DNA from: a virus
Direction: 5' to 3' (one strand)
IMG/VR virus record: IMGVR_UViG_3300047564_003843
Coordinates: 1-64,000 of that record
DNA: 64,000 nt
A program made the translations under genes and the position numbers. Every line of letters begins with the position of its first letter. The first letter of the stretch is position 1. A model generated the notes under the pieces. It was not told the DNA's origin. It made no database searches and saw nothing but the letters and a program-made list of their open reading frames with translations. This document shows positions 33,996 to 40,747 of the stretch, piece after piece.

Positions 33996-35039
33996 TTAGA
34001 TTTTCGCTGGCTTGACCTCTTCCCCATAAGCCCTTGTCAGCACATCGGCAACGACAGGTCTGTCTATTTCGGGGGCAGAGGCAAGAAGGTTCGAGATAGC
34101 GAAAGTATTGCCAAAAGTTTTCGCAACATCTCGGAAAGCAATAAGTTCTCGCATTTGTGGAGACCAAGAAACTTCATTTGATACTTGCTTCTTAGCAAGA
34201 TTTTGTGAAGCAGTAACCATCGCAGTTGGAACTCCAAGCTTTTTTGCGAGCGCCCAATCAGTAGTCATTTCAACTTGAATAGTGAAACGAGATAACAACG
34301 CTTCAGAAAGTCTAACTCCCGGAGCATTTGGATTTGTCGCAGCGACTACGAAAAAGTTTTCGTGAGCCTTGATAGTGCCACGCTCAGGATTTGCGGTGAC
34401 AACTAACTCGCGTCGTCCGTCCATCAAACCATAAGCAAGTGACAAAACCTTTGGGTCAATCAAACCAATTTCGTCAATGAAATAAACTTTGCCATTGACG
34501 GCGGCATCTATCAAACCACCATCAACCCAATCGAAACCACCACTTGGAGTTTGGACATAGCCACCAACTAAGTCAGCGACTTCTGTGTCACCTGTTCCCA
34601 TAAGTGTGACAACATCTTCACCAAACGCTGCTTCGACCATCGCAGTTTTTCCGCAACCCGGAGCGCCATAAATAAGTGCGAACATTGGAGAACCACCTTC
34701 ACCTGCGAAAGACTTCATTGTCATTTCTCTCGCTTTGCGAAGTGCCATAACATCTGAGTGTTCGCCCCACTTGCGACCAAAATACAAATCGCCATTTGGT
34801 CGAGCATAAGACTCAGCGCCTTCCATACTCTCGACACTAATAACTTGCTTTGACTTGCGTGGCGCTCTGTCAGAACCACTTGCGCGAGCAACATAACGCC
34901 CCGCAGGGTTCACTACTGCTGAAAGAGTTTTTGTTGAACTCTCAGATACTGCCTGTGCAACAACTTCTTCAGCGAATTGCCATAGTGTGCTACTCCCACC
35001 TAGTGAAGAGTATTTTTCTCTAAGATTTACATTTTCCAT
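33996..35039 (-). CDS. MoxR/CobS-like AAA ATPase
   Basis: 347 residues. Walker A GAPGCGKT (125-132), Walker B VYFIDE (about 185-190), sensor-1 ATNPNAPG (about 234-241) and LLSRF arginine-finger region (about 249-253) give a complete AAA+ domain of the MoxR/CobS branch. The N-terminus is less conserved. The downstream gene encodes a VWA protein with MIDAS, the classical partner of this branch, so the two likely form one ATP-driven remodelling machine. They have separate promoters with a hairpin between, which would allow unequal expression. Substrate unknown. Confidence 0.9.
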   Translation of the reverse strand: MENVNLREKYSSLGGSSTLWQFAEEVVAQAVSESSTKTLSAVVNPAGRYVARASGSDRAPRKSKQVISVESMEGAESYARPNGDLYFGRKWGEHSDVMALRKAREMTMKSFAGEGGSPMFALIYGAPGCGKTAMVEAAFGEDVVTLMGTGDTEVADLVGGYVQTPSGGFDWVDGGLIDAAVNGKVYFIDEIGLIDPKVLSLAYGLMDGRRELVVTANPERGTIKAHENFFVVAATNPNAPGVRLSEALLSRFTIQVEMTTDWALAKKLGVPTAMVTASQNLAKKQVSNEVSWSPQMRELIAFRDVAKTFGNTFAISNLLASAPEIDRPVVADVLTRAYGEEVKPAKI

Positions 35040-35059
35040 TTCCCTATGTCCTTTTCTCT

Positions 35060-35515
35060 CTACGCTATGAGTTCTTCAGGGAACTCGCTTGCTTCACGCA
35101 CTAAACCAATGCGATAAAGCAACTTGTTGGGTGTCTTACCTGTTCGGATTTCTTCTAAATCCTTTTTTGATACTTCCACAAGGAAAGCATCTTTTACAAT
35201 CTGCCAACCACCATTGTTTATCGCATCAAACAAATCCATAGCGAAAAACAATCTTTGAGTAGCAAACGCTTCTTTCTTTTCATCATCAAGCATTACTCCA
35301 CCTAGTTCAGTTATTGCGTGATTAGGTATTGGAGAGTTACGCCATTGTTTCTTTGGGGAAGCAGGTGTTACCACTCTGCGAAACAAATTGGCAGGAACAT
35401 CTTTGCCATCTGTTGTGTAACCATCAGGGGTGATGATTATTTGCATTGTTGCTCCGGGCTTACGGAACTCTGCATAAACTCCTACGCCCTGAACTTCTTT
35501 CGTGTTATCTAGCAT
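35060..35515 (-). CDS. Hypothetical protein next to the AAA ATPase
   Basis: 151 residues, 20 bases upstream of the ATPase start and preceded by CGACGAAAGG (35523-35532). Contains a strand-rich N-terminus (MQIIITPDGYTTDG) and helical C-terminus. Possible third component of the AAA/VWA system by adjacency; no motif supports it. Confidence 0.75.
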   Translation of the reverse strand: MLDNTKEVQGVGVYAEFRKPGATMQIIITPDGYTTDGKDVPANLFRRVVTPASPKKQWRNSPIPNHAITELGGVMLDDEKKEAFATQRLFFAMDLFDAINNGGWQIVKDAFLVEVSKKDLEEIRTGKTPNKLLYRIGLVREASEFPEELIA

Positions 35516-35556
35516 TGGGTGTCCTTTCGTCGTTGTTGGTGCTAGTGAAAACTAAT

Positions 35557-36048
35557 CTACCATCTCTCTGCTAAATGTGCAAACTCTTCAGCAAAAAGAT
35601 TTTCAGGTGTCGTGGTCTTTCCGAAAACTGAGGTGTAGAGGGCTAGACCCTCAGACCACTCTTCCCACCCCCCATCTGAGGAAACTTCAACTTGCTTCCC
35701 AAAAACATCTTTGATGAGTATTAGGGTTGCACAAACTAAAGTGTCGTAAGGGTGCATTTGGGTTTTGCAAAAGTTGAAAGAAGTTTTTGCATCTTTATCC
35801 CAATCAGGTGCAGGTGGCACGATTTGAGAGAAATGAAAAGTTTCGCACGCTTGTGGTTCTAAACCATTGAAAGCGATGCGCTCGCCACTTGCTTCCCAAG
35901 CGCCAGCCTTTTCTCCAAAAGCATCTGCAACTACAATGCCATTGAGGTCAGCTTTTTTTACTAACTCGATAAAACCTTTACGAACCTTTTCATAAAGTTC
36001 AGGCTCGTTACTATCGAGACTTCTTTTTAGATAATGGGTGTATCCCAT
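35557..36048 (-). CDS. MGYTHY-type conserved phage protein
   Basis: 163 residues beginning MGYTHYLKRSLD, the signature of a family widespread in phages of many hosts and some bacteria, with FETFHFSQ-like and FNFCKTQ(M)HPYD segments later on. Function unknown. Leader CGACGAAAGG (36057-36066) and promoter 36080-36107 precede it. Confidence 0.8.
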   Translation of the reverse strand: MGYTHYLKRSLDSNEPELYEKVRKGFIELVKKADLNGIVVADAFGEKAGAWEASGERIAFNGLEPQACETFHFSQIVPPAPDWDKDAKTSFNFCKTQMHPYDTLVCATLILIKDVFGKQVEVSSDGGWEEWSEGLALYTSVFGKTTTPENLFAEEFAHLAERW

Positions 36049-36079
36049 TTGGGTGTCCTTTCGTCGTTTGACAGGAAAA

Positions 36080-36107
36080 GATTATTTCATCTTCCTGCCA
36101 TTGTCAA
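36080..36107 (-). promoter_or_regulatory. Promoter with conserved spacer
   Basis: Minus strand TTGACA (36107-36102), spacer atggcaggaagatgaa, ATAATC (36085-36080). Confidence 0.75.
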
Positions 36108-36266
36108 GTAGAACACCAAAACTTTTTGATTTATTTCCTGACCCTGTGGGGATAAAAATGGCGAGCGCCAAAAAAAAGGTGAGCAGTTTTGTGACTTGCT
36201 CAGGTCTACGTGGGATAACGACGAAGAAACCCACGTAAGATTTTTACCCTATCAAGGGCCTAACTG

Positions 36267-36602
36267 TCAAGCTGGGTCCCGCGGCATGAAGTCATCGAGG
36301 TCAATACCGTATTGCTCGAACTTGTCATACAACACCGACATCTCCTCAGGCTTCTCGTAGGACTCCGTTATTAACCGTGCGACATTTGCACGCTGGCTAT
36401 CCGATGCTGACTCGAGGATTTCCCAATCTACTTCTCTCCAAAATGTAGTTTCCAATACGAGCAGACCGCTAGCGTCTCCGTAGTTCCCGTCAAGCGCGAA
36501 GTAACCTAGCGAGCGCTCTACAGGCTGCGGGTCTACTATTTTTACCTCTATAGGCGAGCCGTCTTCTACAAGCTCCGCGTCTAGAATCTCGTTCTCTTCC
36601 AT
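36267..36602 (-). CDS. Acidic hypothetical protein
   Basis: 111 residues, acidic throughout, ending GIDLDDFMPRDPA. The leader carries GGAAGGGTAAAAAACGGG, a copy of the dispersed word. First gene of a stretch (36.3-41.6 kb) with higher GC and many CCGTT words. No family recognised. Confidence 0.7.
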   Translation of the reverse strand: MEENEILDAELVEDGSPIEVKIVDPQPVERSLGYFALDGNYGDASGLLVLETTFWREVDWEILESASDSQRANVARLITESYEKPEEMSVLYDKFEQYGIDLDDFMPRDPA

Positions 36603-36656
36603 CCCGTTTTTTACCCTTCCGTTTCAATAAACTAATACTACCCTGCCGTTTGGTAT

Positions 36657-36680
36657 GGGTGGGGCTTTTTTACCCCACCC
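36657..36680 (-). terminator. Terminator hairpin with motif in loop
   Basis: GGGTGGGG / CCCCACCC stem; the loop is TTTTTTA of a TTTTTTACCCC word. It follows the gene ending at 36695. No long T-tract on the minus strand. Confidence 0.5.
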
Positions 36681-36694
36681 ACGCCGTGCCGTTC

Positions 36695-37420
36695 TTAGAC
36701 AATCATCTCGCTGATGTCCTCAAACTTCTGAATTACTTCTTCCGTCTTTTTGGCTTCTTGGGCGAGCCGTTCTTCTCGGTCAGGGCAGTCCTCATACCAC
36801 TCCTCAGGTTCATCCGAATAGTGGGCACAGGAACATCCGTCTGCGTTATCCCTTGCCACATAATCAGCGTGGCTTTCAGGAATGTCCCACTCTTCAACTA
36901 CAACTAACTCGCCGTTCTCGCTGGCATACTTCACGCCCCAGCCTTGCTCCTCTTCGCAATCAAACTCAAAGGTAAGTTCTGGATGTTGCTCAACCATTGC
37001 TCGGTAAGCACCTTCGGCAGGAGACCAAGCCGTAGAGAACTGATAACGAACCTCGCCTCTGGTTGAAATGTTATCTTCGTAGTAGAGGTCGCTACAATCC
37101 CACTTAGTTCCCCAGTTGCGGATGTTCCAGTCATACCAGCCATCTGACTTGAACTGCATAGAGACAGCCATCTTCTCTTCAACACTTAGTTCGTCATAAC
37201 CTTCTGGCTTGTAATCACTTGCCCCAAAGTAAAGTTGCTTGTTTTCTGGTTCTATGAAGTTCCAAAATGAAAGTTCTTTTTCTGAAACTTCTTCTTTTGT
37301 TTCATTTGTTTTCCAGTCCATCCAATAAGTTGTGTGAGGCTTGGTCGCCTTTTCAACAAACTTCTTGAGGTCTGCTTCTTCTCCTGTGATAACCACAGTA
37401 TTGAATACCCAGTTTGGCAT
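36695..37420 (-). CDS. YubB/Api92-like ferredoxin-fold protein
   Basis: 241 residues. MPNWVFNTVVITGEEADLKK, then FWNFIEPE, NWGTKWDC and FSTAWSPAEG, are the hallmarks of the DUF1281/YubB (Api92-like) family found on plasmids and phages, which has a ferredoxin-like fold and no known activity. The C-terminus adds an acidic Cys/His stretch. Leader CGACGAAAGG (37427-37436). Confidence 0.85.
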   Translation of the reverse strand: MPNWVFNTVVITGEEADLKKFVEKATKPHTTYWMDWKTNETKEEVSEKELSFWNFIEPENKQLYFGASDYKPEGYDELSVEEKMAVSMQFKSDGWYDWNIRNWGTKWDCSDLYYEDNISTRGEVRYQFSTAWSPAEGAYRAMVEQHPELTFEFDCEEEQGWGVKYASENGELVVVEEWDIPESHADYVARDNADGCSCAHYSDEPEEWYEDCPDREERLAQEAKKTEEVIQKFEDISEMIV

Positions 37421-37466
37421 TTTTATCCTTTCGTCGTTTTGGATAGTTCCATTTGGAACAGGTTTA

Positions 37467-37712
37467 TTATTTCACATCTCCACACTTTTCGCAAGTGCTC
37501 ATACAACAATCGCAATAGTTTTCGTGAGAGTTGTGGGAACAGCAGTCAGTATTGACAGCAACAAAATCCCACTTGGCGTTGATTTCATAATCCTCGAAGT
37601 CATCTGAAATCCAGTCATCAAGTTTGTTGATGGCGTCGTCTTCACTCTCTGCCTCGCCCACCTCAACCGCATACTCTTTGGTGAGGGTCGCATAGATTTT
37701 ATAGGTCGCCAT
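37467..37712 (-). CDS. Cys-rich small protein
   Basis: 81 residues. The first half (MATYKIYATLTKEYAVEVGE, then ESEDDAINKL) is a small alpha/beta domain; the second carries DCCSHNSHENYCDCC and CEKC, a dense Cys/His cluster for metal binding. Overlaps the preceding stop by one base. Confidence 0.75.
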   Translation of the reverse strand: MATYKIYATLTKEYAVEVGEAESEDDAINKLDDWISDDFEDYEINAKWDFVAVNTDCCSHNSHENYCDCCMSTCEKCGDVK

Positions 37713-38032
37713 TAGTCTTCATCCATCCAATCGAATCCCTGTGGAATGATGTTGATGAATCCTTCATTTGGGTCTGAAGGATTTGTGTTCACTGCTTGAA
37801 CGAATCGCAGTCCACAAGAGTTATCGAACCACTCCATTACTTTCTTTGACATTTCTTCAGGTGTCATTTCATCTGAAGTAATAAGTGGGTCGTATCCATA
37901 CTGGCGCATTAGAGCAACCTGCTCGTCGTCCATAAGAACATAGATTTTGTGGCAGGTGTCCCAAGCGATTGCTTTTGCGCTCGCTGTGTATTCATCAAGT
38001 TTTTCTGCTTCATAAACTTTATAGTTCGACAT
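37712..38032 (-). CDS. Hypothetical protein
   Basis: 106 residues from the ATG at 38032 (TAGGTG seven bases upstream, 14-base overlap with the preceding gene); a GTG at 38041 is the alternative. Contains SAKAIAWDTCHKIYVLMDD and MTPEEMSKKVMEWFDNSCGL. No family recognised. Confidence 0.7.
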   Translation of the reverse strand: MSNYKVYEAEKLDEYTASAKAIAWDTCHKIYVLMDDEQVALMRQYGYDPLITSDEMTPEEMSKKVMEWFDNSCGLRFVQAVNTNPSDPNEGFINIIPQGFDWMDED

Positions 38033-38216
38033 CAAAGACACCTACGCCTTCTTTGTAATCTTCAATGATGTCTGTGAGCAAACCATCAAGAAAGTTTTCA
38101 GCACGACCTTCTAGTTCGTCGGCAACTTTTTCCCATTGCTCATCTGTGATGAAAGCAGAAATCATTCCCTCGAAATCATCTTTCGAGATGGTGCTTATGT
38201 TCACTACCTTTGCCAT
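38019..38216 (-). CDS. Small hypothetical protein
   Basis: 65 residues, helical and acidic (ITDEQWEKVADELEGRAENF). Preceded by CGACGAAAGG (38223-38232). DEQW recalls the gene at 28116. Function unknown. Confidence 0.7.
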   Translation of the reverse strand: MAKVVNISTISKDDFEGMISAFITDEQWEKVADELEGRAENFLDGLLTDIIEDYKEGVGVFDVEL

Positions 38217-38367
38217 TTGTATCCTTTCGTCGTTTTACTTGGCATAACAAACATTACATCATCTACCTGATAAAAGCAAATCTCGCCACACCTGACTAGA
38301 CATCTTGGTAATCAAAAAGTTATTTGAAAGTTTGGACTGGCCTGGGGCCCTGGACCTGGACGAAAAG

Positions 38368-38559
38368 TTATTGGGAAGTTCCTGCTGATGGCGGATCAGA
38401 CATCAACGATTCTTGAACAGCCTCAATGTTTTTTACCCCGCGGGTTCTACGACGCTTCGTGCGTCGGTCCTCAAAGACTTGGGACTTCTGGTTCTGCACA
38501 TAGTTTCCAGGCACGCCCCGTGTTAAACGACGCAGTTCATCCCGTTCTTTTTTACCCAT
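38368..38559 (-). CDS. Small basic protein
   Basis: 63 residues from ATG 38559; a longer GTG reading would run through the upstream terminator hairpin. Contains RRLTRGVPGNYVQNQKS and RRTKRRRTRGVK, a strongly basic block. The start is leaderless-type: TATTAT, TTTGCT, ATG. Nucleic-acid binding is plausible from charge alone. Confidence 0.65.
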   Translation of the reverse strand: MGKKERDELRRLTRGVPGNYVQNQKSQVFEDRRTKRRRTRGVKNIEAVQESLMSDPPSAGTSQ

Positions 38560-38561
38560 AG

Positions 38562-38601
38562 CAAAATAATAAACCCGTGGGCTCGCAGTGAGCTCCACGG
38601 G
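38562..38601 (-). terminator. Rho-independent terminator doubling as promoter
   Basis: CCCGTGG (38574-38580) pairs with CCACGGG (38595-38601), plus an inner GCTCGC/GTGAGC arm; the minus strand continues TTTATTATTTT. The tail TATTAT is also the -10 candidate of the next gene. Confidence 0.75.
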
Positions 38602-38622
38602 CTTACCGTAGTTATTTGGATG

Positions 38623-39036
38623 TTACTTCGACGCTGCAGCGGATCTTGCTGACTCCACCATCTCACGAGTGAAGTATGTAGCACCCGTTATAGCATGCCG
38701 TTCGATTTTTTTACTCCTGTAGACCCAACTCTCCGCGCCGCCAAAGAACGCAGAGGAGTGATCCGTCCCGAGACTCCACAGTTGTTTGGACGTGCCGTTA
38801 GTTGAAATTTCAAATACGTAGATGCGGTCATGCCGTTCTAAGTCCATGCCGACTACCTTGCCGTTCTCGAACTTGTAGTGCGGGTGGTCTAGAAGTCTGA
38901 ACCACATAAAATTCATTGCGTCCGCAGGAGTGCACGCCGCGTAAATTTCTCCGAAGTGGGACTTTAATCCCTCGCCGTTGATGTCCGTGAACACGCACTC
39001 TGGTGCTGCGTGATACAACTTGCTCGGCACTCTCAT
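38623..39036 (-). CDS. Possible ADP-ribosyltransferase-fold protein
   Basis: 137 residues from ATG 39036 (ATGA overlap with the upstream stop). KLYHAAPE near the start, NGEGLKSHFGEIYAACTPAD and the later IYVFEIS fit the loose pattern of small ART-fold proteins (LxH ... EGL ... YxA.T ...). This is weak, fold-level evidence and catalytic residues cannot be assigned. The gene is followed by a strong terminator. Confidence 0.6.
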   Translation of the reverse strand: MRVPSKLYHAAPECVFTDINGEGLKSHFGEIYAACTPADAMNFMWFRLLDHPHYKFENGKVVGMDLERHDRIYVFEISTNGTSKQLWSLGTDHSSAFFGGAESWVYRSKKIERHAITGATYFTREMVESARSAAASK

Positions 39037-39338
39037 GCACGCCCGCAATCTTCATACGGGTATTCGTGCGGTTCTAAGTCTTCGCAACTGCAGAAACCGA
39101 ATAGTTCTACTTGCTTGCCGTGATTGAGATCCGCGAGCTCGCCCCACGACATCACAACATCTTCTCCTTCTTCGACGAGCCGCTGCCCCTTGCCTGTTCC
39201 CAAGCCGACGCCGTATGTATCAAAGTGTGGTTCACACATATTGCCCCACGGGCCGTATGTTGTCATGCCGTCAAATCTTGCTTTATCTGTGCAGAAGTCG
39301 CATTGAGGTAATGCCGCTACTTTTGTAATTGTTGACAC
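39033..39338 (-). CDS. Zinc-finger-like conserved actinophage protein
   Basis: 101 residues from a GTG at 39338 with GACGGAAGG upstream. CDFC near residue 13, then DGMTTYGPWGNMCEPHFDTY and GVGLGTGKGQRL form a conserved module common in actinophage early regions; a Cys pair (FCSCEDLEPHEY) ends it. Metal binding likely; function unknown. Confidence 0.75.
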   Translation of the reverse strand: MSTITKVAALPQCDFCTDKARFDGMTTYGPWGNMCEPHFDTYGVGLGTGKGQRLVEEGEDVVMSWGELADLNHGKQVELFGFCSCEDLEPHEYPYEDCGRA

Positions 39339-39380
39339 GGTTGTCCTTCCGTCATTTTGTTGAAGCAGGTGCTTCAGAAA

Positions 39381-39677
39381 CTATTCTATGTTCTCCCTGT
39401 CAAAATAGCAAATCGCTCCAACAAAGAAAACAACTGCTACCACAACATAGATAAGCGGGTTGATGAAGAGAGTAACGCTGGCCAAGGCTGCAGCTGCTAG
39501 TAAGGAACGAAAGATGTTCAGACCTGTGTGATGCCTCGCCACCAGAAAAACTCCGACTGGCCACAGTGCGGATCCCAAGACCAACATCCCAACAATCCAG
39601 TCTTGTTCACCATAAGGGTCGTTGTCTATGTCGTCTCGAATGCGAGTCAACTGCCAAAGTATTAATGTCTCTATCAC
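39381..39677 (-). CDS. Membrane protein
   Basis: 98 residues from GTG 39677, leaderless-type (TAGAAT seven bases upstream). Two or three hydrophobic segments (WIVGMLVLGSALWPVGVFLV; SLLAAAALASVTLF; LIYVVVAVVFFVGAICYF). No family recognised. Confidence 0.7.
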   Translation of the reverse strand: MIETLILWQLTRIRDDIDNDPYGEQDWIVGMLVLGSALWPVGVFLVARHHTGLNIFRSLLAAAALASVTLFINPLIYVVVAVVFFVGAICYFDRENIE

Positions 39678-39691
39678 GCCATCGATTCTAT

Positions 39692-40265
39692 TATAAATTT
39701 TTTATCTGCGCAAGTGTTTGGTTTGCAACCTACAGCTGTCATCTAGTTACAAAGTTATTTGGAAGTTCCACAGCTCGGGCCCGAAACGATCAGAAATTTT
39801 TACCCCTGCAAAAGCCTGGCACCTGGTGCTGCAGCTTGGGATGGTAAAAGTTATTTGGAAGTTGGAAGCTGAAGGGCCCTTTTTAGTTTTGCGGCCGCTA
39901 GGTTGCAAAACCTAATCCTACCTGGCTTGTCAAGCTCTGTCAACCTGGCAGCCAAAGTTGTTCATAAGTTGTTCAGGGATCTGGAGCTGGCCATCTTCAG
40001 GGGTAAAAATTCTTGATCTGGCGGCGGGCCGCTGTCTCAAGTTGTTTGGATGTTGACGGTGATCTGCAGCTACGTGGTGCCCGTTGGACCTGTTGGACCC
40101 GTTGGTCCAGAGCTGGCCGCTGTAGCTTGGCAAAGTTATTTGGAAGTTGGGAGCTGATCTGCAGCTGCAGCTAAATCTTCCTGCACTATTACCGTTGTAA
40201 TTTAGGTGTAAATTACTACGCGACATACCGTTGTATATATGTATGCGCTCAGGCGCACGCCGTTA
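39692..40265. other. Repeat-rich non-coding block
   Basis: About 570 bases with no supportable gene. It holds five copies of an AAAGTTATTTGGAAGTT-type word (39751, 39847, 39954, 40038, 40132), two AATTTTTACCCC-type words in opposite orientations (39795-39806; 40000-40011), several CAGCTGCAG-type palindromes, GTTGGACC repeats (40083-40110) and an inverted repeat TTTTGC/GCAAAA (about 39885-39908). A 98-residue reading frame across it is rejected. It looks like a cis-acting array: origin, partition or regulatory. Confidence 0.6.
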
Positions 40266-40403
40266 TTAGGAAGTGGTTGAGGCGGGCCGTTGAGTTGTGG
40301 CGCAGCTTTTACACACGCCGTCTGGATTAAGTTCCTCGCCGCACCAGAAGCAATCCGTTTTGCTCGCCGCCTTCGGTGGGTAAAAATTACTGAAGGTGCT
40401 CAC
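40266..40403 (-). CDS. 45-residue zinc-ribbon protein
   Basis: GTG at 40403 overlaps the TGA of the preceding short gene (GTGA). Begins MSTFSNFYPPKAASKTDCFW and carries CFWCGEEL and CKSC, a classical four-Cys zinc ribbon. Not long enough for usual cut-offs. Coupled translation with the 25-residue gene is likely. Confidence 0.65.
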   Translation of the reverse strand: MSTFSNFYPPKAASKTDCFWCGEELNPDGVCKSCATTQRPASTTS

Positions 40404-40477
40404 AGCAAATCGTCCATATCGCTCGCGCCGTCTTTTGGCGCAGGTTCTTTCGTGCAGTCACCCTCTAGCCGTCCCAT
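40400..40477 (-). CDS. 25-residue acidic peptide
   Basis: ATG at 40477 with AAGAGGAG seven bases upstream, one of the best ribosome sites of the region. Reads MGRLEGDCTKEPAPKDG and ends DMDDLL. It may be a leader peptide for the zinc-ribbon gene or a small product of its own. Confidence 0.55.
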   Translation of the reverse strand: MGRLEGDCTKEPAPKDGASDMDDLL

Positions 40478-40489
40478 GCCGTTCTCCTC

Positions 40490-40518
40490 TTGACAAACCG
40501 TTAATTACTAACTATGCT
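40490..40518 (+). promoter_or_regulatory. Rightward promoter inside leftward genes
   Basis: TTGACA (40490-40495), 17-base spacer, TATGCT (40513-40518). It faces against all neighbouring genes and its -10 lies in the left arm of a long palindrome, so it would make RNA antisense to the gene at 40541. Confidence 0.6.
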
Positions 40519-40544
40519 AGCACCTAGCATAGTTTAGTAATTAA
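40501..40544. promoter_or_regulatory. Long palindrome (operator or terminator)
   Basis: The left arm TTAATTACTAACTATGCTAG (40501-40520) and the right arm 40524-40544 are complementary over 20 pairs with one bulged base, loop three bases. It overlaps the stop codon of the gene at 40541 and a rightward promoter. There is no T-tract, so operator or RNA hairpin is as likely as terminator. Confidence 0.7.
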
Positions 40545-40747
40545 TCTATAAATCCCATGCCGCTAATGTTGCGAACAGGCTGCGGCTCATTTGATTGAAG
40601 TTTCAACAATCCGTTAACCATCTCCGCTGCTTCATTAGCGCGAGCCGTTACTCGAATGTGTTCGTCCCTTGTGCGGGCCAGCTTGATGTCGTTCTCGAGC
40701 CGCTCTGCGTGCAGCTGTGCTAATTCCAAAAGTTGTTCGGTTGTCAT
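40541..40747 (-). CDS. Small helical protein
   Basis: 68 residues, helical and heptad-like (LLELAQLHAERLENDIKLAR). Its start overlaps the terminase-small-like gene by four bases, so it may be a cofactor of it. No family recognised. Confidence 0.7.
   Translation of the reverse strand: MTTEQLLELAQLHAERLENDIKLARTRDEHIRVTARANEAAEMVNGLLKLQSNEPQPVRNISGMGFID

Larger units (their letters stand above)
38316..40148 (+). repeat. Dispersed 17-bp repeat AAAGTTATTTGGAAGTT
   Basis: Exact copies at 39751-39767, 39847-39863 and 40132-40148; close variants at 38316-38332, 38364-38380, 38609-38624, 39954-39970 and 40038-40054. All are on the plus strand. Looser relatives occur at about 29582, 30032 and 40778. 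Mostly intergenic, often 40-65 bases from a TTTTTACCCC word. Confidence 0.75.

Noticed and set aside
39930-40226. Leftward 98-residue reading frame
   Set aside because: It crosses the repeat-dense block, encodes repeat words as residues and has no ribosome site.
40290-40493. Rightward 67-residue frame
   Set aside because: It is antisense to two short leftward genes with good ribosome sites and zinc motifs.
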